A stretch of 64,000 bases of DNA, taken from positions 3,089,832 through 3,153,831 of the forward strand of contig NZ_MLJI01000001.1 in assembly GCF_002095535.1 (NCBI RefSeq). The letters run 5' to 3'. Made by a program: the position numbers and the translations under genes. Positions 9,854 through 22,453 of the stretch are shown here, one piece after another; position 1 is the first letter of the stretch; every line of letters starts with the position of its first letter. A model generated the notes under the pieces. That model was not told the DNA's origin. It ran no database searches and saw only the letters and a list, made by a program, of their open reading frames with translations. The DNA is from Pantoea cypripedii. GTDB lineage: Bacteria > Pseudomonadota > Gammaproteobacteria > Enterobacterales > Enterobacteriaceae.

Positions 9854-9878
9854 GCGTGAACCCAGCCAGGGTTCACGC
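9854..9878. other. Strong hairpin between narP and acrD
   Basis: Perfect 10-bp stem GCGTGAACCC / GGGTTCACGC with loop AGCCA, 47 bases before the acrD start. It has no clear T run (TTCTGATAATAAAAG follows), so it could be a weak narP terminator, a structured acrD leader or a regulator site. Nothing else stands out between 9,730 and 9,925. Confidence 0.6.
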
Positions 9879-9925
9879 TTCTGATAATAAAAGTAAAAAA
9901 TACGCAGCTGAGGAGTGTCGGTTCC

Positions 9926-12900
9926 ATGTCGAATTTTTTTATCGACCGCCCCATTTTTGCCTGGGTTCTGGCGATTTTACTTTGCTTATGCGGCACACTG
10001 GCGATCATCTCGCTGCCGGTTGAGCAATATCCCGACCTCGCGCCGCCTAACGTGCGCATCACCGCCAACTATCCCGGTGCCTCAGCAGAAACGCTGGAGA
10101 ACACCGTCACTCAGGTTATCGAGCAGAACATGACCGGCATCGATCACCTGATGTACATGTCCTCGAACAGCAGCAACATCGGTCAGGCACAAATCACCCT
10201 CACCTTTACTGCCGGTACCGACCCCGACGAAGCCCGTCAGCAGGTGCAAAACCAGCTACAATCCGCCTTGCGTAAACTGCCTGCGGCGGTGCAATCGCAG
10301 GGGGTGACGGTCAATAAAACCGGCGACAGCAATATCCTGATGATTGCTTTTGTTTCTACCGACGGAAGTATGGACAAACAGGATATTTCAGATTATGTCG
10401 CCAGTAACATTCAGGATCCGCTCAGCCGTATCGATGGCGTTGGCGAGGTTGATGCCTATGGTTCGCAATATTCGATGCGTATCTGGCTCGATCCGAACAA
10501 GCTGATAGCCTATGCGCTGACCACCGATGATGTGGTGAGTGCGATTGAATCACAGAACAATCAGGTGGCGGTGGGCCAGGTTGGAGGATTGCCGTCAGTG
10601 GCGAAGCAGGCGCTTAACGCCACGGTCAATGCCCAGTCGATGCTGCAAACCCCGGAGCAATTCAAAGCCATTACCCTGAAAACCAATCCTGATGGTTCGG
10701 TGGTCACGCTGGGCGATGTGGCCGATGTCGCTCTGGGTGCCGAAAAATATGATTATCTCAGCCGCTACAACGGGCAGCCCGCTTCCGGCCTCGGTATTAA
10801 ACTGGCGTCCGGTGCCAATGAGATGAATACCGATAAGCTGGTACGCGCCCGCGTTGCCGAGCTGTCGCAGTATTTCCCGCACGGACTGGAGGCGAAGATC
10901 GCCTACGAAACCACGCCGTTCGTCAAAGCTTCTATCACCGATGTGGTGAAAACCCTGCTGGAAGCCATCCTGCTGGTATTCCTGGTGATGTACCTGTTCC
11001 TGCAAAACTTCCGCGCCACGCTGATCCCGACCATTGCAGTGCCGGTGGTCTTGCTGGGTACCTTCGCGGTGCTCTACGCCTGTGGTTACAGTATCAATAC
11101 CCTCACCATGTTCGCGACGGTGCTGGCCATCGGGCTGCTGGTGGATGATGCCATCGTCGTCGTCGAAAACGTCGAGCGCATCATGAGCGAGGAAGGATTA
11201 TCGCCACGGGCTGCGACACGCAAATCGATGGGGCAGATTCAGGGGGCGCTGGTCGGCATTGCGCTGGTGTTATCAGCGGTGTTTGTGCCGATGGCCTTTT
11301 TTGGCGGTACCGTCGGCGCAATTTACCGCCAGTTCTCCATTACCATCGTCTCGGCGATGGTGCTGTCAGTGCTGGTGGCGCTGATCCTCACCCCGGCGCT
11401 GTGCTCCACCCTGCTGAAGCCGCTGACTCAGGGTCAGCATCATGGTCGCCGTGGCTTTTTTGGCTGGTTTAACCGCGTGTTCAACAGCAATGCCGAACGC
11501 TATGAGCGCGGCGTGGCGCGCATTCTGGTGAAAAGCGGCCGCTGGATGTTGATCTATCTGGTGATCATCGGCCTGATGGCCTTTCTGTTTATCCGCCTGC
11601 CCACTTCGTTCCTGCCACAGGAAGACCGTGGGGTATTTCTGACCCAGGTGCAATTGCCGCCGGGAGCCACGCTGGAGCAAACCTCCAACGTGGTGGCGAA
11701 GGTGGAAAATTATTATATGACCGCCGAGAAAGATAACGTGCTGTCCGTCTTCTCCACCATCGGTGCTGGCCCTGGCGGTAACGGCCAGAACGTGGCGCGT
11801 CTGTTTATCCGCCTCAAGGATTGGGAGGAACGCCCAGGTTCCGATCGCACCTCCTTTGCCATCATCGATCGTGCCACCAAAGCCTTCCACAAGATCCGGG
11901 AAGCCAGGGTTATCGCCAGCAGCCCACCGGCGATTACGGGCCTCGGCAGCTCTTCCGGCTTCGATTTAGAATTGCAGGACCACGGCGGTATCGGGCACAC
12001 GGCGCTGATGGCCATGCGCGATAAGTTGCTGGAGCTGGCAGCCAGCAACCCGCAGCTATCGCGTGTGCGTCACAACGGCCTCGACGACAGCCCGCAGTTG
12101 CAGATTGATGTTGACCAGCGCAAGGCACAGGCGCTGGGGGTATCAGTAGATATCATCAACGATACCCTGACCACTGCCTGGGGTTCGACCTACGTTAATG
12201 ATTTTATTGACCGTGGCCGTGTCAAAAAGGTTTACGTCCAGGCAGCCCCGGAATTCCGCATGCTGCCGGATGACATCAATAAATGGTATGTCCGTAACAG
12301 CAGCGGCACCATGGTGCCCTTCTCTGCCTTCGCCACCAGCCGCTGGGAAGTGGGTTCACCACGTCTGGAGCGTTATAACGGTTATTCATCGCTGGAGATT
12401 GTCGGTGAAGCCGCCAACGGCGTCAGTAGCGGTACGGCGATGGACGTGATGGAGAAGCTGGTGAGTCAGTTGCCGCTGGGCGTGGGCTTCCAGTGGACTG
12501 GCGCGTCTTATCAGGAACGCCTCTCCGGTTCGCAGGCCCCGGCGCTGTATGCCATTTCGTTACTGGTGGTGTTCCTGTGTCTGGCGGCGCTGTATGAAAG
12601 TTGGTCGATTCCGTTCTCGGTGATGCTGGTAGTGCCACTCGGCGTGGTGGGGGCATTAATCGCCACCTGGCTACGCGGGCTGGAAAACGATGTCTATTTC
12701 CAGGTCGGACTGCTGACGGTGATTGGGTTGTCGGCGAAGAACGCCATTCTGATTGTGGAATTCGCTAACGAGATCAACAGCAAAGGACGTGAGTTAATCG
12801 AAGCCACACTGGAAGCCTCACGTCAGCGTCTGCGTCCGATCCTGATGACCTCGCTGGCATTTATCTTTGGTGTGCTGCCTATGGCGATCAGCGCGGGTGC

Positions 12901-13042
12901 CGGTTCCGGCAGCCAGCACGCGGTGGGAACAGGGGTGATGGGTGGGATGATTTCCGCGACCGTGCTGGCGATCTTCTTTGTGCCGCTGTTCTTTGTGCTG
13001 GTGCGCCGCCGCTTCCCGTTGAAAGACAAGCCGCATGATTAA
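9926..13042 (+). CDS. acrD: RND multidrug efflux pump AcrD
   Basis: Inner-membrane proton-driven pump that works with AcrA and TolC; in E. coli it exports aminoglycosides and other amphiphiles. The 1,038-residue sequence begins [18 protein letters not shown]. It shows the AcrD/AcrB signatures [20 protein letters not shown] and [19 protein letters not shown]; the Asp pair in the latter lies in TM4 of the proton relay. Also present are [15 protein letters not shown] and the [16 protein letters not shown] motif. Twelve TM helices and two large periplasmic loops are expected. The position after narQ and before ypfM matches E. coli acrD, which separates it from acrB. A strong terminator follows. 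Confidence 0.95.
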   Translation: MSNFFIDRPIFAWVLAILLCLCGTLAIISLPVEQYPDLAPPNVRITANYPGASAETLENTVTQVIEQNMTGIDHLMYMSSNSSNIGQAQITLTFTAGTDPDEARQQVQNQLQSALRKLPAAVQSQGVTVNKTGDSNILMIAFVSTDGSMDKQDISDYVASNIQDPLSRIDGVGEVDAYGSQYSMRIWLDPNKLIAYALTTDDVVSAIESQNNQVAVGQVGGLPSVAKQALNATVNAQSMLQTPEQFKAITLKTNPDGSVVTLGDVADVALGAEKYDYLSRYNGQPASGLGIKLASGANEMNTDKLVRARVAELSQYFPHGLEAKIAYETTPFVKASITDVVKTLLEAILLVFLVMYLFLQNFRATLIPTIAVPVVLLGTFAVLYACGYSINTLTMFATVLAIGLLVDDAIVVVENVERIMSEEGLSPRAATRKSMGQIQGALVGIALVLSAVFVPMAFFGGTVGAIYRQFSITIVSAMVLSVLVALILTPALCSTLLKPLTQGQHHGRRGFFGWFNRVFNSNAERYERGVARILVKSGRWMLIYLVIIGLMAFLFIRLPTSFLPQEDRGVFLTQVQLPPGATLEQTSNVVAKVENYYMTAEKDNVLSVFSTIGAGPGGNGQNVARLFIRLKDWEERPGSDRTSFAIIDRATKAFHKIREARVIASSPPAITGLGSSSGFDLELQDHGGIGHTALMAMRDKLLELAASNPQLSRVRHNGLDDSPQLQIDVDQRKAQALGVSVDIINDTLTTAWGSTYVNDFIDRGRVKKVYVQAAPEFRMLPDDINKWYVRNSSGTMVPFSAFATSRWEVGSPRLERYNGYSSLEIVGEAANGVSSGTAMDVMEKLVSQLPLGVGFQWTGASYQERLSGSQAPALYAISLLVVFLCLAALYESWSIPFSVMLVVPLGVVGALIATWLRGLENDVYFQVGLLTVIGLSAKNAILIVEFANEINSKGRELIEATLEASRQRLRPILMTSLAFIFGVLPMAISAGAGSGSQHAVGTGVMGGMISATVLAIFFVPLFFVLVRRRFPLKDKPHD

Positions 13043-13055
13043 GCGATAAAAAATT

Positions 13056-13088
13056 AAGGCAGCCTGATTATCGGCTGCCTTATTTTTT
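13056..13088 (+). terminator. Rho-independent terminator after acrD
   Basis: Stem AAGGCAGCC (13056-13064) with GGCTGCCTT (13073-13081), then ATTTTTT. It lies 14 bases after the acrD stop. Confidence 0.92.
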
Positions 13089-13142
13089 GTTTGGTAAGAA
13101 TTACAGCAAGTTGGGGATGTGCCCTGCTTTTCTCTTCGCGGA

Positions 13143-13202
13143 TTACTTACGTAACATCGCGTCAATAAATTCTTTCCAGTTCCCCAGTTCAGTGTCAACC
13201 AT
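13143..13202 (-). CDS. ypfM: Conserved 19-residue small protein YpfM
   Basis: A short frame encoding MVDTELGNWKEFIDAMLRK and then TAA. It has GAGAGGG 4 bases before the ATG. E. coli YpfM, a verified small protein at the same place downstream of acrD, is MIERELGNWKDFIEVMLRK; the core ELGNWK.FI..MLRK is identical, and the differences are conservative. The product is probably a single amphipathic helix; function is unknown. The conserved position and sequence make this a real gene despite its size. Confidence 0.92.
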   Translation of the reverse strand: MVDTELGNWKEFIDAMLRK

Positions 13203-13498
13203 AATACCCTCTCTTATTGTGCCGCCGAGTGTACGCCGTTTTTTTCTACAGGTGAATACGCTTCCACCTGTTATCTGTATCGGCAAAAGCTGGCAAAAGC
13301 TGTAATTTGCTCAAATTGTGTACTGACGCACATTTCAGCAAACCCCTAACGTAGTGGAAGAAAATTCCTGGTGACAACGCGTAGCACAATTTTTTGATTA
13401 GGAAGATTCTGATCAGGCTTATGGTGCGGCGGGCAATTATTCACGGGGCTAATGAAAGCGGTTACTGGTACTAAACGGCAGGAGTTTTGGCAGAATCC
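13203..13498. other. Gene-free stretch upstream of ypfM with short repeats
   Basis: No gene is seen. It holds an inverted repeat ACAGGTG (13248-13254) / CACCTGT (13265-13271) and a perfect 10-base tandem duplication of GGCAAAAGCT (13282-13301). The ypfM promoter should be in its left part, read leftward. It ends at the REP unit at 13499. Confidence 0.5.
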
Positions 13499-13520
13499 GT
13501 AACGGCGCGATTTATCGCGC
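13499..13520 (+). repeat. REP-like unit, single copy (variant head GTAA)
   Basis: The hairpin GCGCGATTTATCGCGC preceded by GTAACG instead of GTAGCG. Same family as the units at 17690, 21465, 36075 and 42733, but here without an inverted partner. It lies just past the katG terminator. Confidence 0.85.
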
Positions 13521-13529
13521 AATATCAGG

Positions 13530-13558
13530 AAAAAGACTTCCGGGATCGCTCCCGGAAG
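13530..13558 (-). terminator. Rho-independent terminator after katG
   Basis: Perfect 9-bp stem CTTCCGGGA (13537-13545) with TCCCGGAAG (13550-13558), loop TCGC, followed on the reverse strand by TCTTTTT. It sits 14 bases after the katG stop. Confidence 0.93.
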
Positions 13559-13571
13559 CCCGATTTACAAC

Positions 13572-15764
<2,193 letters not shown>

Positions 15765-15785
15765 CTAGATTAAAACACCTCAATT

Positions 15786-15833
15786 GATAGGTAATACTCG
15801 TTTATATCAAACGATTTGATAGTTATTATCTTC
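15786..15833. promoter_or_regulatory. Possible OxyR-type control region of katG
   Basis: About 50-95 bases before the katG start are two GATAG half-sites (15786, 15818) and an inverted repeat TCGTTT (15798-15803) / AAACGA (15809-15814). The katG gene is an OxyR target in enterics and ATAG/CTAT elements at about 11-base steps are the OxyR signature, but the match is degenerate, so this is a suggestion only. Confidence 0.3.
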
Positions 15834-15962
15834 ATACAGCGACAGACCAGCGCTTTATTGCCCGGGGGGATGAGAGATCGCTGTTATCCCCTCTGGCAAC
15901 CTTGTTACAATCCCTGGCCGACCACGCAATTAATCTTCACGCTAAAAGAGTAGTCAAATACT

Positions 15963-16322
15963 ATGTTCCAGCTCTACGGCATTAAAAATTGTGACACCAT
16001 TAAAAAAGCTCGCCGATATTTAGAGGCTTCTGGCATCGATTATCGTTTCCATGATTACCGCGTTGATGGCGTGGACGATGCCCTGTTGCAGTCGTTTATT
16101 GATCAGCTTGGCTATGAGCCGCTGCTTAACACCCGTGGCACCACCTGGCGCAAACTGCCGGAAGCGGAACGCGCAGCGGTGCAGGATGCTGACAGCGCCA
16201 AAGCCATCATGCTGGCACAGCCCGCGGTAATCAAACGTCCGGTACTGGCGGCTGCCAATGGTGACTTGCTGGTCGGCTTCAATGAATCCCTTTATCACGC
16301 GTTTATCCAGGAGAAGTCATAA
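15963..16322 (+). CDS. yffB: ArsC/Spx-family protein YffB
   Basis: A 119-residue thioredoxin-fold protein of the ArsC family. The N-terminal [13 protein letters not shown] has one cysteine in the place used by arsenate reductases, and the C-terminal half has VIKRPVLA. E. coli YffB is a glutathione-linked reductase-like protein of uncertain role. It ends one base before dapE, so the two are translationally linked, as in E. coli. Confidence 0.9.
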   Translation: MFQLYGIKNCDTIKKARRYLEASGIDYRFHDYRVDGVDDALLQSFIDQLGYEPLLNTRGTTWRKLPEAERAAVQDADSAKAIMLAQPAVIKRPVLAAANGDLLVGFNESLYHAFIQEKS

Positions 16323-16323
16323 C

Positions 16324-17451
16324 ATGTTCTGTCCGGTTATTGAGCTGGCTCAGCAGCTGATTCGCCGTCCTTCCCTCAGCCCGGACGATGCGGGTTGTCA
16401 GGCGCTGCTGATTGCCCGACTGGAAGCCATTGGCTTCACCGTGGAACCGATGCACATTGACGATACCCTGAATTTCTGGGCAACGCGTGGTCAGGGAGAA
16501 ACCCTGGCGTTTGCCGGTCACACCGACGTGGTGCCTCCGGGCGACGCCAACCGCTGGATCAATCCCCCATTCGAACCCACCATCCGCGATGGCATGCTGT
16601 TTGGCCGTGGTGCTGCGGATATGAAAGGCTCGCTGGCCGCGATGGTGGTTGCCGCAGAACGTTTCGTCGCCGCGCACCCGAATCACAAGGGCCGCCTCGC
16701 CTTTCTGATTACCTCAGACGAAGAAGCCAGCGCCGCTAACGGCACGGTAAAAGTGGTTGAGCGTCTGATGGCGCGTCATGAGCGGATGGATTACTGCCTG
16801 GTGGGTGAACCTTCCAGCACCGAAGTGGTGGGTGATGTGGTGAAAAATGGCCGTCGTGGCTCGATCACCGCCAACCTGACCATTCACGGTGTGCAAGGCC
16901 ACGTAGCTTATCCACATCTGGCGGATAACCCGGTGCATCGCGCCATGCCCGCGTTAAATGAACTGGTCGCTACCGAGTGGGATCAGGGTAACGAATTCTT
17001 CCCGCCAACCAGCATGCAAATTGCTAACGTGCAGGCGGGTACCGGCAGCAACAACGTGATCCCCGGCGAGTTTTTCGTACAATTCAATTTCCGTTTCAGC
17101 ACCGAACTGACCGATCAAATGATCCGCGATCGCGTTGCCGCCCTGCTCGATCGCTACCAGTTGCACTACACGCTGGAGTGGAAACTTTCCGGCCAGCCGT
17201 TCCTGACGTCGCGCGGTAAACTGGTGGATGCCGTAGTGAACGCTGTGGCGCACTATAATGAAATCAGGCCGCAGCTGTTAACGACCGGCGGCACCTCTGA
17301 CGGACGTTTCATCGCCCGTATGGGAGCACAGGTGGTAGAACTCGGTCCGGTGAATGCCACCATTCATAAAATCAATGAGTGCGTGAAGGCGTCAGATTTG
17401 CAGATGTTGAGCCGCATGTATCAGCGCATCATGGAACAGCTGATCGCCTGA
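16324..17451 (+). CDS. dapE: Succinyl-diaminopimelate desuccinylase DapE
   Basis: Zinc M20 hydrolase that converts N-succinyl-LL-diaminopimelate to LL-diaminopimelate and succinate in lysine and peptidoglycan precursor synthesis. The metal site [11 protein letters not shown] (His66, Asp68), the ITSDEEASA catalytic Glu and [12 protein letters not shown] are visible. From the ATG at 16324 ([10 protein letters not shown]) it is 375 residues, identical to the E. coli length; an upstream in-frame ATG lies inside yffB. Confidence 0.97.
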   Translation: MFCPVIELAQQLIRRPSLSPDDAGCQALLIARLEAIGFTVEPMHIDDTLNFWATRGQGETLAFAGHTDVVPPGDANRWINPPFEPTIRDGMLFGRGAADMKGSLAAMVVAAERFVAAHPNHKGRLAFLITSDEEASAANGTVKVVERLMARHERMDYCLVGEPSSTEVVGDVVKNGRRGSITANLTIHGVQGHVAYPHLADNPVHRAMPALNELVATEWDQGNEFFPPTSMQIANVQAGTGSNNVIPGEFFVQFNFRFSTELTDQMIRDRVAALLDRYQLHYTLEWKLSGQPFLTSRGKLVDAVVNAVAHYNEIRPQLLTTGGTSDGRFIARMGAQVVELGPVNATIHKINECVKASDLQMLSRMYQRIMEQLIA

Positions 17452-17474
17452 GGACACGCATAAGGAGCGGGCAA

Positions 17475-17663
17475 ATGGAATGGTTGAAAGAGTATTGGTG
17501 GATCCTGGTGATCCTGCTGATGGTCGGTATTTTGATGAACGTTTATAAAGACCTGAAACGTATCGATCATAAAAAATTCATGGATAACAAACCGGATCTG
17601 CCGCCGCATCGCGATTTCAACGACAAGTGGGACGATGATGACGACTGGCCGAAGAAAAAATAA
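17475..17663 (+). CDS. ypfN: Small membrane protein YpfN (UPF0370)
   Basis: A 62-residue protein with one N-terminal membrane helix ([20 protein letters not shown]) and a highly charged tail ([13 protein letters not shown]). AAGGAG lies 9 bases before the ATG. It sits directly after dapE as in E. coli; function is unknown. A REP pair follows 26 bases after the stop. Confidence 0.92.
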   Translation: MEWLKEYWWILVILLMVGILMNVYKDLKRIDHKKFMDNKPDLPPHRDFNDKWDDDDDWPKKK

Positions 17664-17689
17664 ACACTGGCAATAAATCACACCCCATT

Positions 17690-17761
17690 GTAGCGGCGCG
17701 ATTTATCGCGCATTTCTTACCGTATACCGGCTAAAAGATGCGCGATAAATCGCGCCGCTAC
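17690..17761. repeat. REP-like inverted pair (BIME) between ypfN and ypfH
   Basis: Forward unit 17690-17711 (GTAG head plus GCGCGATTTATCGCGC) and its exact reverse complement at 17740-17761, separated by 28 bases. It occupies the gap between two converging genes, where such elements often act in transcript 3' ends. Confidence 0.93.
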
Positions 17762-17780
17762 GACACAGGCAAATTTTTGC

Positions 17781-18479
17781 TTATACCATCATCACCACAT
17801 CGTCATCGCCAGGTTTGGCACCGCTCAGCGCCTCGTCAAAATAACGCTTTGGCACGGTATAGCGCAGATGGTTCAGCGCCAGTTCCATGCTGCGATGGTC
17901 AATGGCATGTGGCAAATCTTCAACAATATCCAGCGTCACATCGCCACCCAGCGCGGTTAAGCGCTGTGCTGCTTCTTCTGCATGCTGCATCGGGATCTGA
18001 TCATCATAGTCGCCATGAATCAGATGGATGGTGGTACGGGTACTGGCACGCTCCGGCAGCGTGGCATAACGTCCGCTGAATGCCACCACGCGCCCGGCCA
18101 GATCAGGCTGCGCTTTCACCCCTTCCAGCACCATGGTGCTACCCTGCGAGAAGCCAATCAGCGCCGTCGCTTCAGGCCGCACGCCACTCTGCTGTTGCCA
18201 GTGACGCACCGACTCAACAAACTCCGGCATCGCCGCGTTGACGCCCTGTTGCTCCGAACGATCGTGCGCCGGAATTTCGGCAAACCATTTACGCCCCTGG
18301 GGAACGCTGCCGGGCAAAGGCGCGCCAACCGCCACCACCTGCGCTTCCGGGAAAGCACGGGCAAACCAGCTGCCAATTTGCGCCATTGATTCCGGGTTAT
18401 CGTTCACGCCGTGGTACAGCAGAAACAGCTGGGCGGGATCGGTGCTCGGTTGCTGAACAATTACATAATGTAGTGCCAT
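17781..18479 (-). CDS. ypfH: Esterase YpfH (alpha/beta hydrolase)
   Basis: Carboxylesterase/phospholipase-like hydrolase of 232 residues, as in E. coli YpfH. The oxyanion region LFLLYHGVNDNPESM, the nucleophile elbow GFSQGST, and the later acid/His parts IHGDYDDQIPM and EDLPHAID form the Ser-Asp-His triad. AGGAGG sits before the ATG. No signal peptide, so cytosolic. It converges on ypfN with a REP pair between. Confidence 0.92.
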   Translation of the reverse strand: MALHYVIVQQPSTDPAQLFLLYHGVNDNPESMAQIGSWFARAFPEAQVVAVGAPLPGSVPQGRKWFAEIPAHDRSEQQGVNAAMPEFVESVRHWQQQSGVRPEATALIGFSQGSTMVLEGVKAQPDLAGRVVAFSGRYATLPERASTRTTIHLIHGDYDDQIPMQHAEEAAQRLTALGGDVTLDIVEDLPHAIDHRSMELALNHLRYTVPKRYFDEALSGAKPGDDDVVMMV

Positions 18480-18552
18480 AACATCCTCCTGACATCACTA
18501 TACGCCACTGCCTGGCGAGTGATATTGGGAAAATTTGAACGAGATAATGGAT

Positions 18553-20532
18553 TTATTGCAACGAAGCAAGCCGCTGTTGCCAGCTTACGTCCATGCTGGC
18601 GTCCCGCTGTTGCAGCGCCTGAGCCACCTCGGCACGTAGCTTTATCATCAATGCTTTGCGCCCGCTGATCCCGGCCTGACGAGCCACCTCACTCAGCGCT
18701 TGTTTTTGCATAAGTATGGCGTGTAACAGCGGCAGATGCAGCGGGGTCTGGCGTATCAGACGCTGTAACGCGGCATAGCTGGCCTCCCACGGACGTTGCG
18801 CCCAGGCAAAACCGGCAAGCAGCGCGAGGTCATCTTCATCAACTTGCTGCGCATCATGCGCCACCAGCGGTAAATCCAGCCCGATTAACTGTTGCAGCCA
18901 GCGCCAGTCACGCGCCAGACGCCGTGCCGCCTGCTGCTGTAACGCCTGCGCGGCTGGCGTCAGCGCCAGCATTGCCATCGCGGCATAGCAGCCGCTGCTG
19001 GCTTCGCGCTGGGAACCGATGCGCACCAGAGTGAAACCACAGCGCTGCCAGAAGCGCCACAAGGTTTCCGTATAACCAAAACTGACCGAGAGATAATCGC
19101 AGCCCTGTGCCTGCTGACGCGCAGCCGCCACCAGCGCGCTACCGATGCCGCGTTGCCGCACGGCGGCCATCACCGCGATACGGCTGATACGCTGTGAACG
19201 CAGCGTGGCAGCCTCAGGAAAGCCCGCATGGGCCGCCAGCGACTGAGCCACCAGGTTGCCGCGCGGACGGCGCACCCCAGCCCATACCGCCCAGGCCAGT
19301 GAAGCATCCAGTCCTCCCTCTTCCACCAGCCACAGCGCTCCCTGCACGTTGTCGGGTGTCCCGGCCAGCCAGAAACGCATCCCCGGCGCATCCAGCATGC
19401 GCCGTAAATCGAGCGGCGTGGTGCGATAGTGCGCACTGGAAAGCAGACGATAACCCGCCGCCAATGCTTCAGGATGAAGCTCCGGCGTCGCTGGAAACAG
19501 CGTCATCTCAGCTGGGGCCTCGCTCTCCTGCGCATCCTCAAATAACAACGCGTGACTCAACCAGGCTTCCAGCGGATCCTCGGGAGACCAGCGTAGCGGC
19601 TCATCCAGCGTGAAATAACACACATCCGGCAATGAGGCACAGAAGCGCAGCATAAACCCGCGCCCGGTGCCTTCGTAACCCTGCACGGTGGTGGTCAGTA
19701 ATACCCGTGGGAAACGCGCCACCAGCTGCGACAACAGCGGTGCGGGGATGGCAGCGGCTTCGTCGATAATCAGCCATGAGGCATCTGGCGGGGGTTCCTG
19801 CGCCAGCAACGCATCCGGGGCGATAAAGTGAAAATGTTCCCCGGCGAACTGCGCCAGCACATCGGTAGAGACTTTGGCGGGAGCGGTGACGAGGCAATGA
19901 CCATTTTGCTGCGCCAGCATCCCGGCCAGCGCCGACTTCCCACGCCCGCGCGCGGCGGTGATAACGGCCACGCCCGCAGGCATGGTGAGCAATTGTTGCA
20001 GGATGCGCTGCTGTTGCTGCGGGGCCTGGCAATGCCAGTCAGGAAAAACGGTCGTAGCCGGTTCCCGCACCGGAAGCCCTTCACGCAGCAGCATAATTTG
20101 CGCATCCGCCAGCATCTGTTGTTGCAGCTGACGGGTGAAATGCGGCGTGGCAATCGGCTGGCTGACGTCCGCCCAACGCAGGCTGTCGGCATCAGGCCGG
20201 GTGGCCCATTCCTGCCAGGGTGGCGTCAGTAGCAGCAGCCAGCTTCCGGCGGTCAGCGTACCCGCCAGTGCGGCAAAGGCTTCCGCATGGAAACCGTGGC
20301 GAGCATCGAAAATGGCGTGATGAAATTCGCGACCCAGCAGGGTGCGCAGTGCTGCTGGCGGGTGAGAAGCGACATCAGGTACGTTTAACTCGCTGATGGT
20401 CAGCCAGTCACCGGGTAACGCCGCCCGCCAGACACTGGCCTTCTGCTGCGTCCAGTCGCTGCTGCCGCTTATCACGCATAAACGGCGAATGCCTGCCCGC
20501 TGCATCGCCGTGCTGATGTCAGGCAAATTCAT
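18553..20532 (-). CDS. tmcA: tRNA(Met) cytidine acetyltransferase TmcA
   Basis: Makes N4-acetylcytidine at the wobble base of elongator tRNA(Met), using acetyl-CoA and ATP. Domains in order: an N-terminal Rossmann-like region, a RecA-like helicase core with Walker [10 protein letters not shown] and Walker [12 protein letters not shown], then a GNAT domain ([20 protein letters not shown]) and a C-terminal tail. The length is 659 residues (E. coli 671). Its ATG overlaps the TGA of ypfJ (ATGA), so it is coupled to that gene. Confidence 0.95.
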   Translation of the reverse strand: MNLPDISTAMQRAGIRRLCVISGSSDWTQQKASVWRAALPGDWLTISELNVPDVASHPPAALRTLLGREFHHAIFDARHGFHAEAFAALAGTLTAGSWLLLLTPPWQEWATRPDADSLRWADVSQPIATPHFTRQLQQQMLADAQIMLLREGLPVREPATTVFPDWHCQAPQQQQRILQQLLTMPAGVAVITAARGRGKSALAGMLAQQNGHCLVTAPAKVSTDVLAQFAGEHFHFIAPDALLAQEPPPDASWLIIDEAAAIPAPLLSQLVARFPRVLLTTTVQGYEGTGRGFMLRFCASLPDVCYFTLDEPLRWSPEDPLEAWLSHALLFEDAQESEAPAEMTLFPATPELHPEALAAGYRLLSSAHYRTTPLDLRRMLDAPGMRFWLAGTPDNVQGALWLVEEGGLDASLAWAVWAGVRRPRGNLVAQSLAAHAGFPEAATLRSQRISRIAVMAAVRQRGIGSALVAAARQQAQGCDYLSVSFGYTETLWRFWQRCGFTLVRIGSQREASSGCYAAMAMLALTPAAQALQQQAARRLARDWRWLQQLIGLDLPLVAHDAQQVDEDDLALLAGFAWAQRPWEASYAALQRLIRQTPLHLPLLHAILMQKQALSEVARQAGISGRKALMIKLRAEVAQALQQRDASMDVSWQQRLASLQ

Positions 20533-21395
20533 CCGTTAGTGGCGAAGGTGTTGCATTGCCCGGGATTACCGCTGTCGAAACCGCGTTTAAACCAGGTATA
20601 ACGCTGCTGCGAGGTGCCGTGGGTAAAGCTGTCCGGCACCACCCGCCCCTGGCTTTTTTGTTGCAGGCGGTCATCACCAATCGCCTCGGCGGCATTCAGG
20701 GCTTCCTGCAAATCACCCACTTCGAGGATATTCTGCTGCTGCATATAATGGCCCCAGACACCGGCAAAGCAGTCTGCCTGTAGCTCCATTTTCACCGAGA
20801 GCTGATTGACCTGCGTCTGGCTGGCACCCTGCTGCATCTGGCGCACTTTCGGTTCGATACCCAGCAGTTTCTGTACGTGATGGCCGACTTCGTGGGCGAT
20901 CACATAGCCCTGGGCAAAGTCCCCCCCCGCGCCGAGTTTGGTTTTCATCTCATCGTAAAATGACAGGTCGATATAAACGGTTTGATCCGTTGGGCAGTAG
21001 AACGGTCCCATCACTGACTGACCGGTGCCACAACCGGTGCGGGTGGCACCACGATACATCACCAGTTTGGGCGGCACGTACTGCTTGCCCATCTGCTGGA
21101 ACAGCTTGCTCCAGGTATCTTCGGTGGTGGCCAGAATCACCGAGGTGAATTTTGCCGCTTCATCCTGCGCCGGGTTGGCGCGTTGATGTTGCTGAGTGGT
21201 GGGAGTGAGGTTGCCGCCACCTTCGAACAGCGCCGTCAGGTCATAGCCGTAATAACCGGCCACTGCGACGATGATTAATAAGATGATACCGCCTTTACCA
21301 CGCGGCAGACGTATTTGTCGCCCCTCGTAACCACCTGGCGACTGGTCACGTCGGTCTTCCACATTGTCGCTTTCGCGACGTCCCTGCCAGCGCAT
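20529..21395 (-). CDS. ypfJ: Neutral zinc metallopeptidase family protein YpfJ
   Basis: A 288-residue protein with a short cytosolic N-terminus, one membrane helix ([19 protein letters not shown]) and a periplasmic domain containing the zinc-binding motif HEVGHH. Further family parts are [15 protein letters not shown] and ADCFAGVW. Activity has not been shown for the E. coli homologue. AGGAG precedes the ATG. It heads a two-gene unit with tmcA; a REP array separates it from purC. Confidence 0.92.
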   Translation of the reverse strand: MRWQGRRESDNVEDRRDQSPGGYEGRQIRLPRGKGGIILLIIVAVAGYYGYDLTALFEGGGNLTPTTQQHQRANPAQDEAAKFTSVILATTEDTWSKLFQQMGKQYVPPKLVMYRGATRTGCGTGQSVMGPFYCPTDQTVYIDLSFYDEMKTKLGAGGDFAQGYVIAHEVGHHVQKLLGIEPKVRQMQQGASQTQVNQLSVKMELQADCFAGVWGHYMQQQNILEVGDLQEALNAAEAIGDDRLQQKSQGRVVPDSFTHGTSQQRYTWFKRGFDSGNPGQCNTFATNG

Positions 21396-21464
21396 GGCGT
21401 GCTCCTTTGTTCATCAAATTAACTTTGCATGATTTTAGATGGCAGCAGCAGGAAGCACCAGCCC

Positions 21465-21570
21465 GTAGCGGCGCGATTTATCGCGCAATTCCTTTGCGAT
21501 TTATCGCGCAATCCCTTTGCGATTTTAAACGCGGCACATAAAAAAACAGCGCGATAAATCGCGCCGTTAC
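21465..21570. repeat. Expanded REP-like array (BIME) between ypfJ and purC
   Basis: Forward unit at 21465-21486, a headless copy of the hairpin at 21496-21509, a third remnant TTTGCGATTT near 21517-21526, then an inverted unit with head variant GTTAC at 21549-21570. The middle looks like a duplicated 30-base segment (CCTTTGCGATTT repeated). It lies between two genes read in the same direction. Confidence 0.9.
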
Positions 21571-21596
21571 GGTATTTGCCGGTCTCTGACCAACAA

Positions 21597-22310
21597 TTAA
21601 TCCAGTTTCACACCCAGGCGGTGCGCCACTTCTTCATAGGCTTCGATCAGGCCACCGAGGCTCTGACGGAAACGGTCTTTGTCCATTTTGTCCATGGTTT
21701 CTTTGTCCCACAGACGCGCGCCGTCTGGCGAGAACTCATCGCCCAGCACCACTTCGCCTTTGAACAGACCAAACTCCAGCTTGAAGTCCACCAGGATCAG
21801 ACCGGCGTCATCAAACATTTTGCTCAGCACGTCGTTGGCTTTGTAGGTCAGCTCACGCATACGCGCCAGATTCTCTTTACTCACCCAGCCGAAGGTTTCG
21901 CAGTAAGATTCGTTCACCATCGGGTCGTGTTTGGCGTCATCTTTCAGGAAGAGATCAAACAGCGGTGGATTGAGCAACATGCCCTCTTCCACACCCAGAC
22001 GTTTTACCAGCGATCCTGCCGCACGGTTGCGCACCACGCACTCCACCGGCACCATCTCCAGCTTTTTCACCAGCGCTTCGTTATCCGACAGCAGCGCTTC
22101 CATCTGGGTCGGAATGCCCGCTTCCTGCAATTTGGTCATGATGAAATGGTTGAACTTGTTATTCACCATCCCTTTGCGATCAAACTGCTCGATTCGTGCA
22201 CCGTCTCCTGCTGACGTATCGTTGCGGAATTCAAGTACCAGCAGATCCGGATTGTCGGTGCTGTATACGGTTTTCGCTTTACCGCGATACAACTCAGCTC
22301 GCTTTTGCAT
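21597..22310 (-). CDS. purC: SAICAR synthetase PurC
   Basis: Phosphoribosylaminoimidazole-succinocarboxamide synthase, a step of de novo purine synthesis. The ATG at 22310 ([19 protein letters not shown]) gives 237 residues, the exact E. coli length; thirteen codons upstream are open but not homologous. Signatures [35 protein letters not shown] and LVDFKLEFG are present. A PurR box lies 65 bases upstream, so it is a purine-repressed single gene. Confidence 0.97.
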   Translation of the reverse strand: MQKRAELYRGKAKTVYSTDNPDLLVLEFRNDTSAGDGARIEQFDRKGMVNNKFNHFIMTKLQEAGIPTQMEALLSDNEALVKKLEMVPVECVVRNRAAGSLVKRLGVEEGMLLNPPLFDLFLKDDAKHDPMVNESYCETFGWVSKENLARMRELTYKANDVLSKMFDDAGLILVDFKLEFGLFKGEVVLGDEFSPDGARLWDKETMDKMDKDRFRQSLGGLIEAYEEVAHRLGVKLD

Positions 22311-22374
22311 CTTGTTAACTCCAAACATGAAAGAACCCGTGTTCAGCAATGGTTACCCACTGCACGGCGGCAAT

Positions 22375-22390
22375 ACGCAATCGTTTACCT
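22375..22390 (-). promoter_or_regulatory. PurR box of purC
   Basis: ACGCAATCGTTTACCT resembles the PurR consensus ACGCAAACGTTTGCGT at 12 of 16 positions and lies 65-80 bases upstream of the purC start, where PurR represses purC in E. coli. Confidence 0.75.
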
Positions 22391-22417
22391 CGCCGGGCGC
22401 TATTATGCCAAAATCTC

Positions 22418-22444
22418 AAAAAAAAGGCCGGATATTCTCCGGCC
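22418..22444 (-). terminator. Rho-independent terminator after bamC
   Basis: Stem GGCCGGA (22426-22432) with TCCGGCC (22438-22444), loop of 5, followed on the reverse strand by eight T. It closes the dapA-bamC operon ten bases after the bamC stop. Confidence 0.93.
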
Positions 22445-22453
22445 TGAGGCAAT

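Noticed and set aside
12823..13198. Reverse-strand frames over the end of acrD and beyond
   Set aside because: Shadows of acrD; only the short ypfM frame in that strand has homology and a ribosome site.
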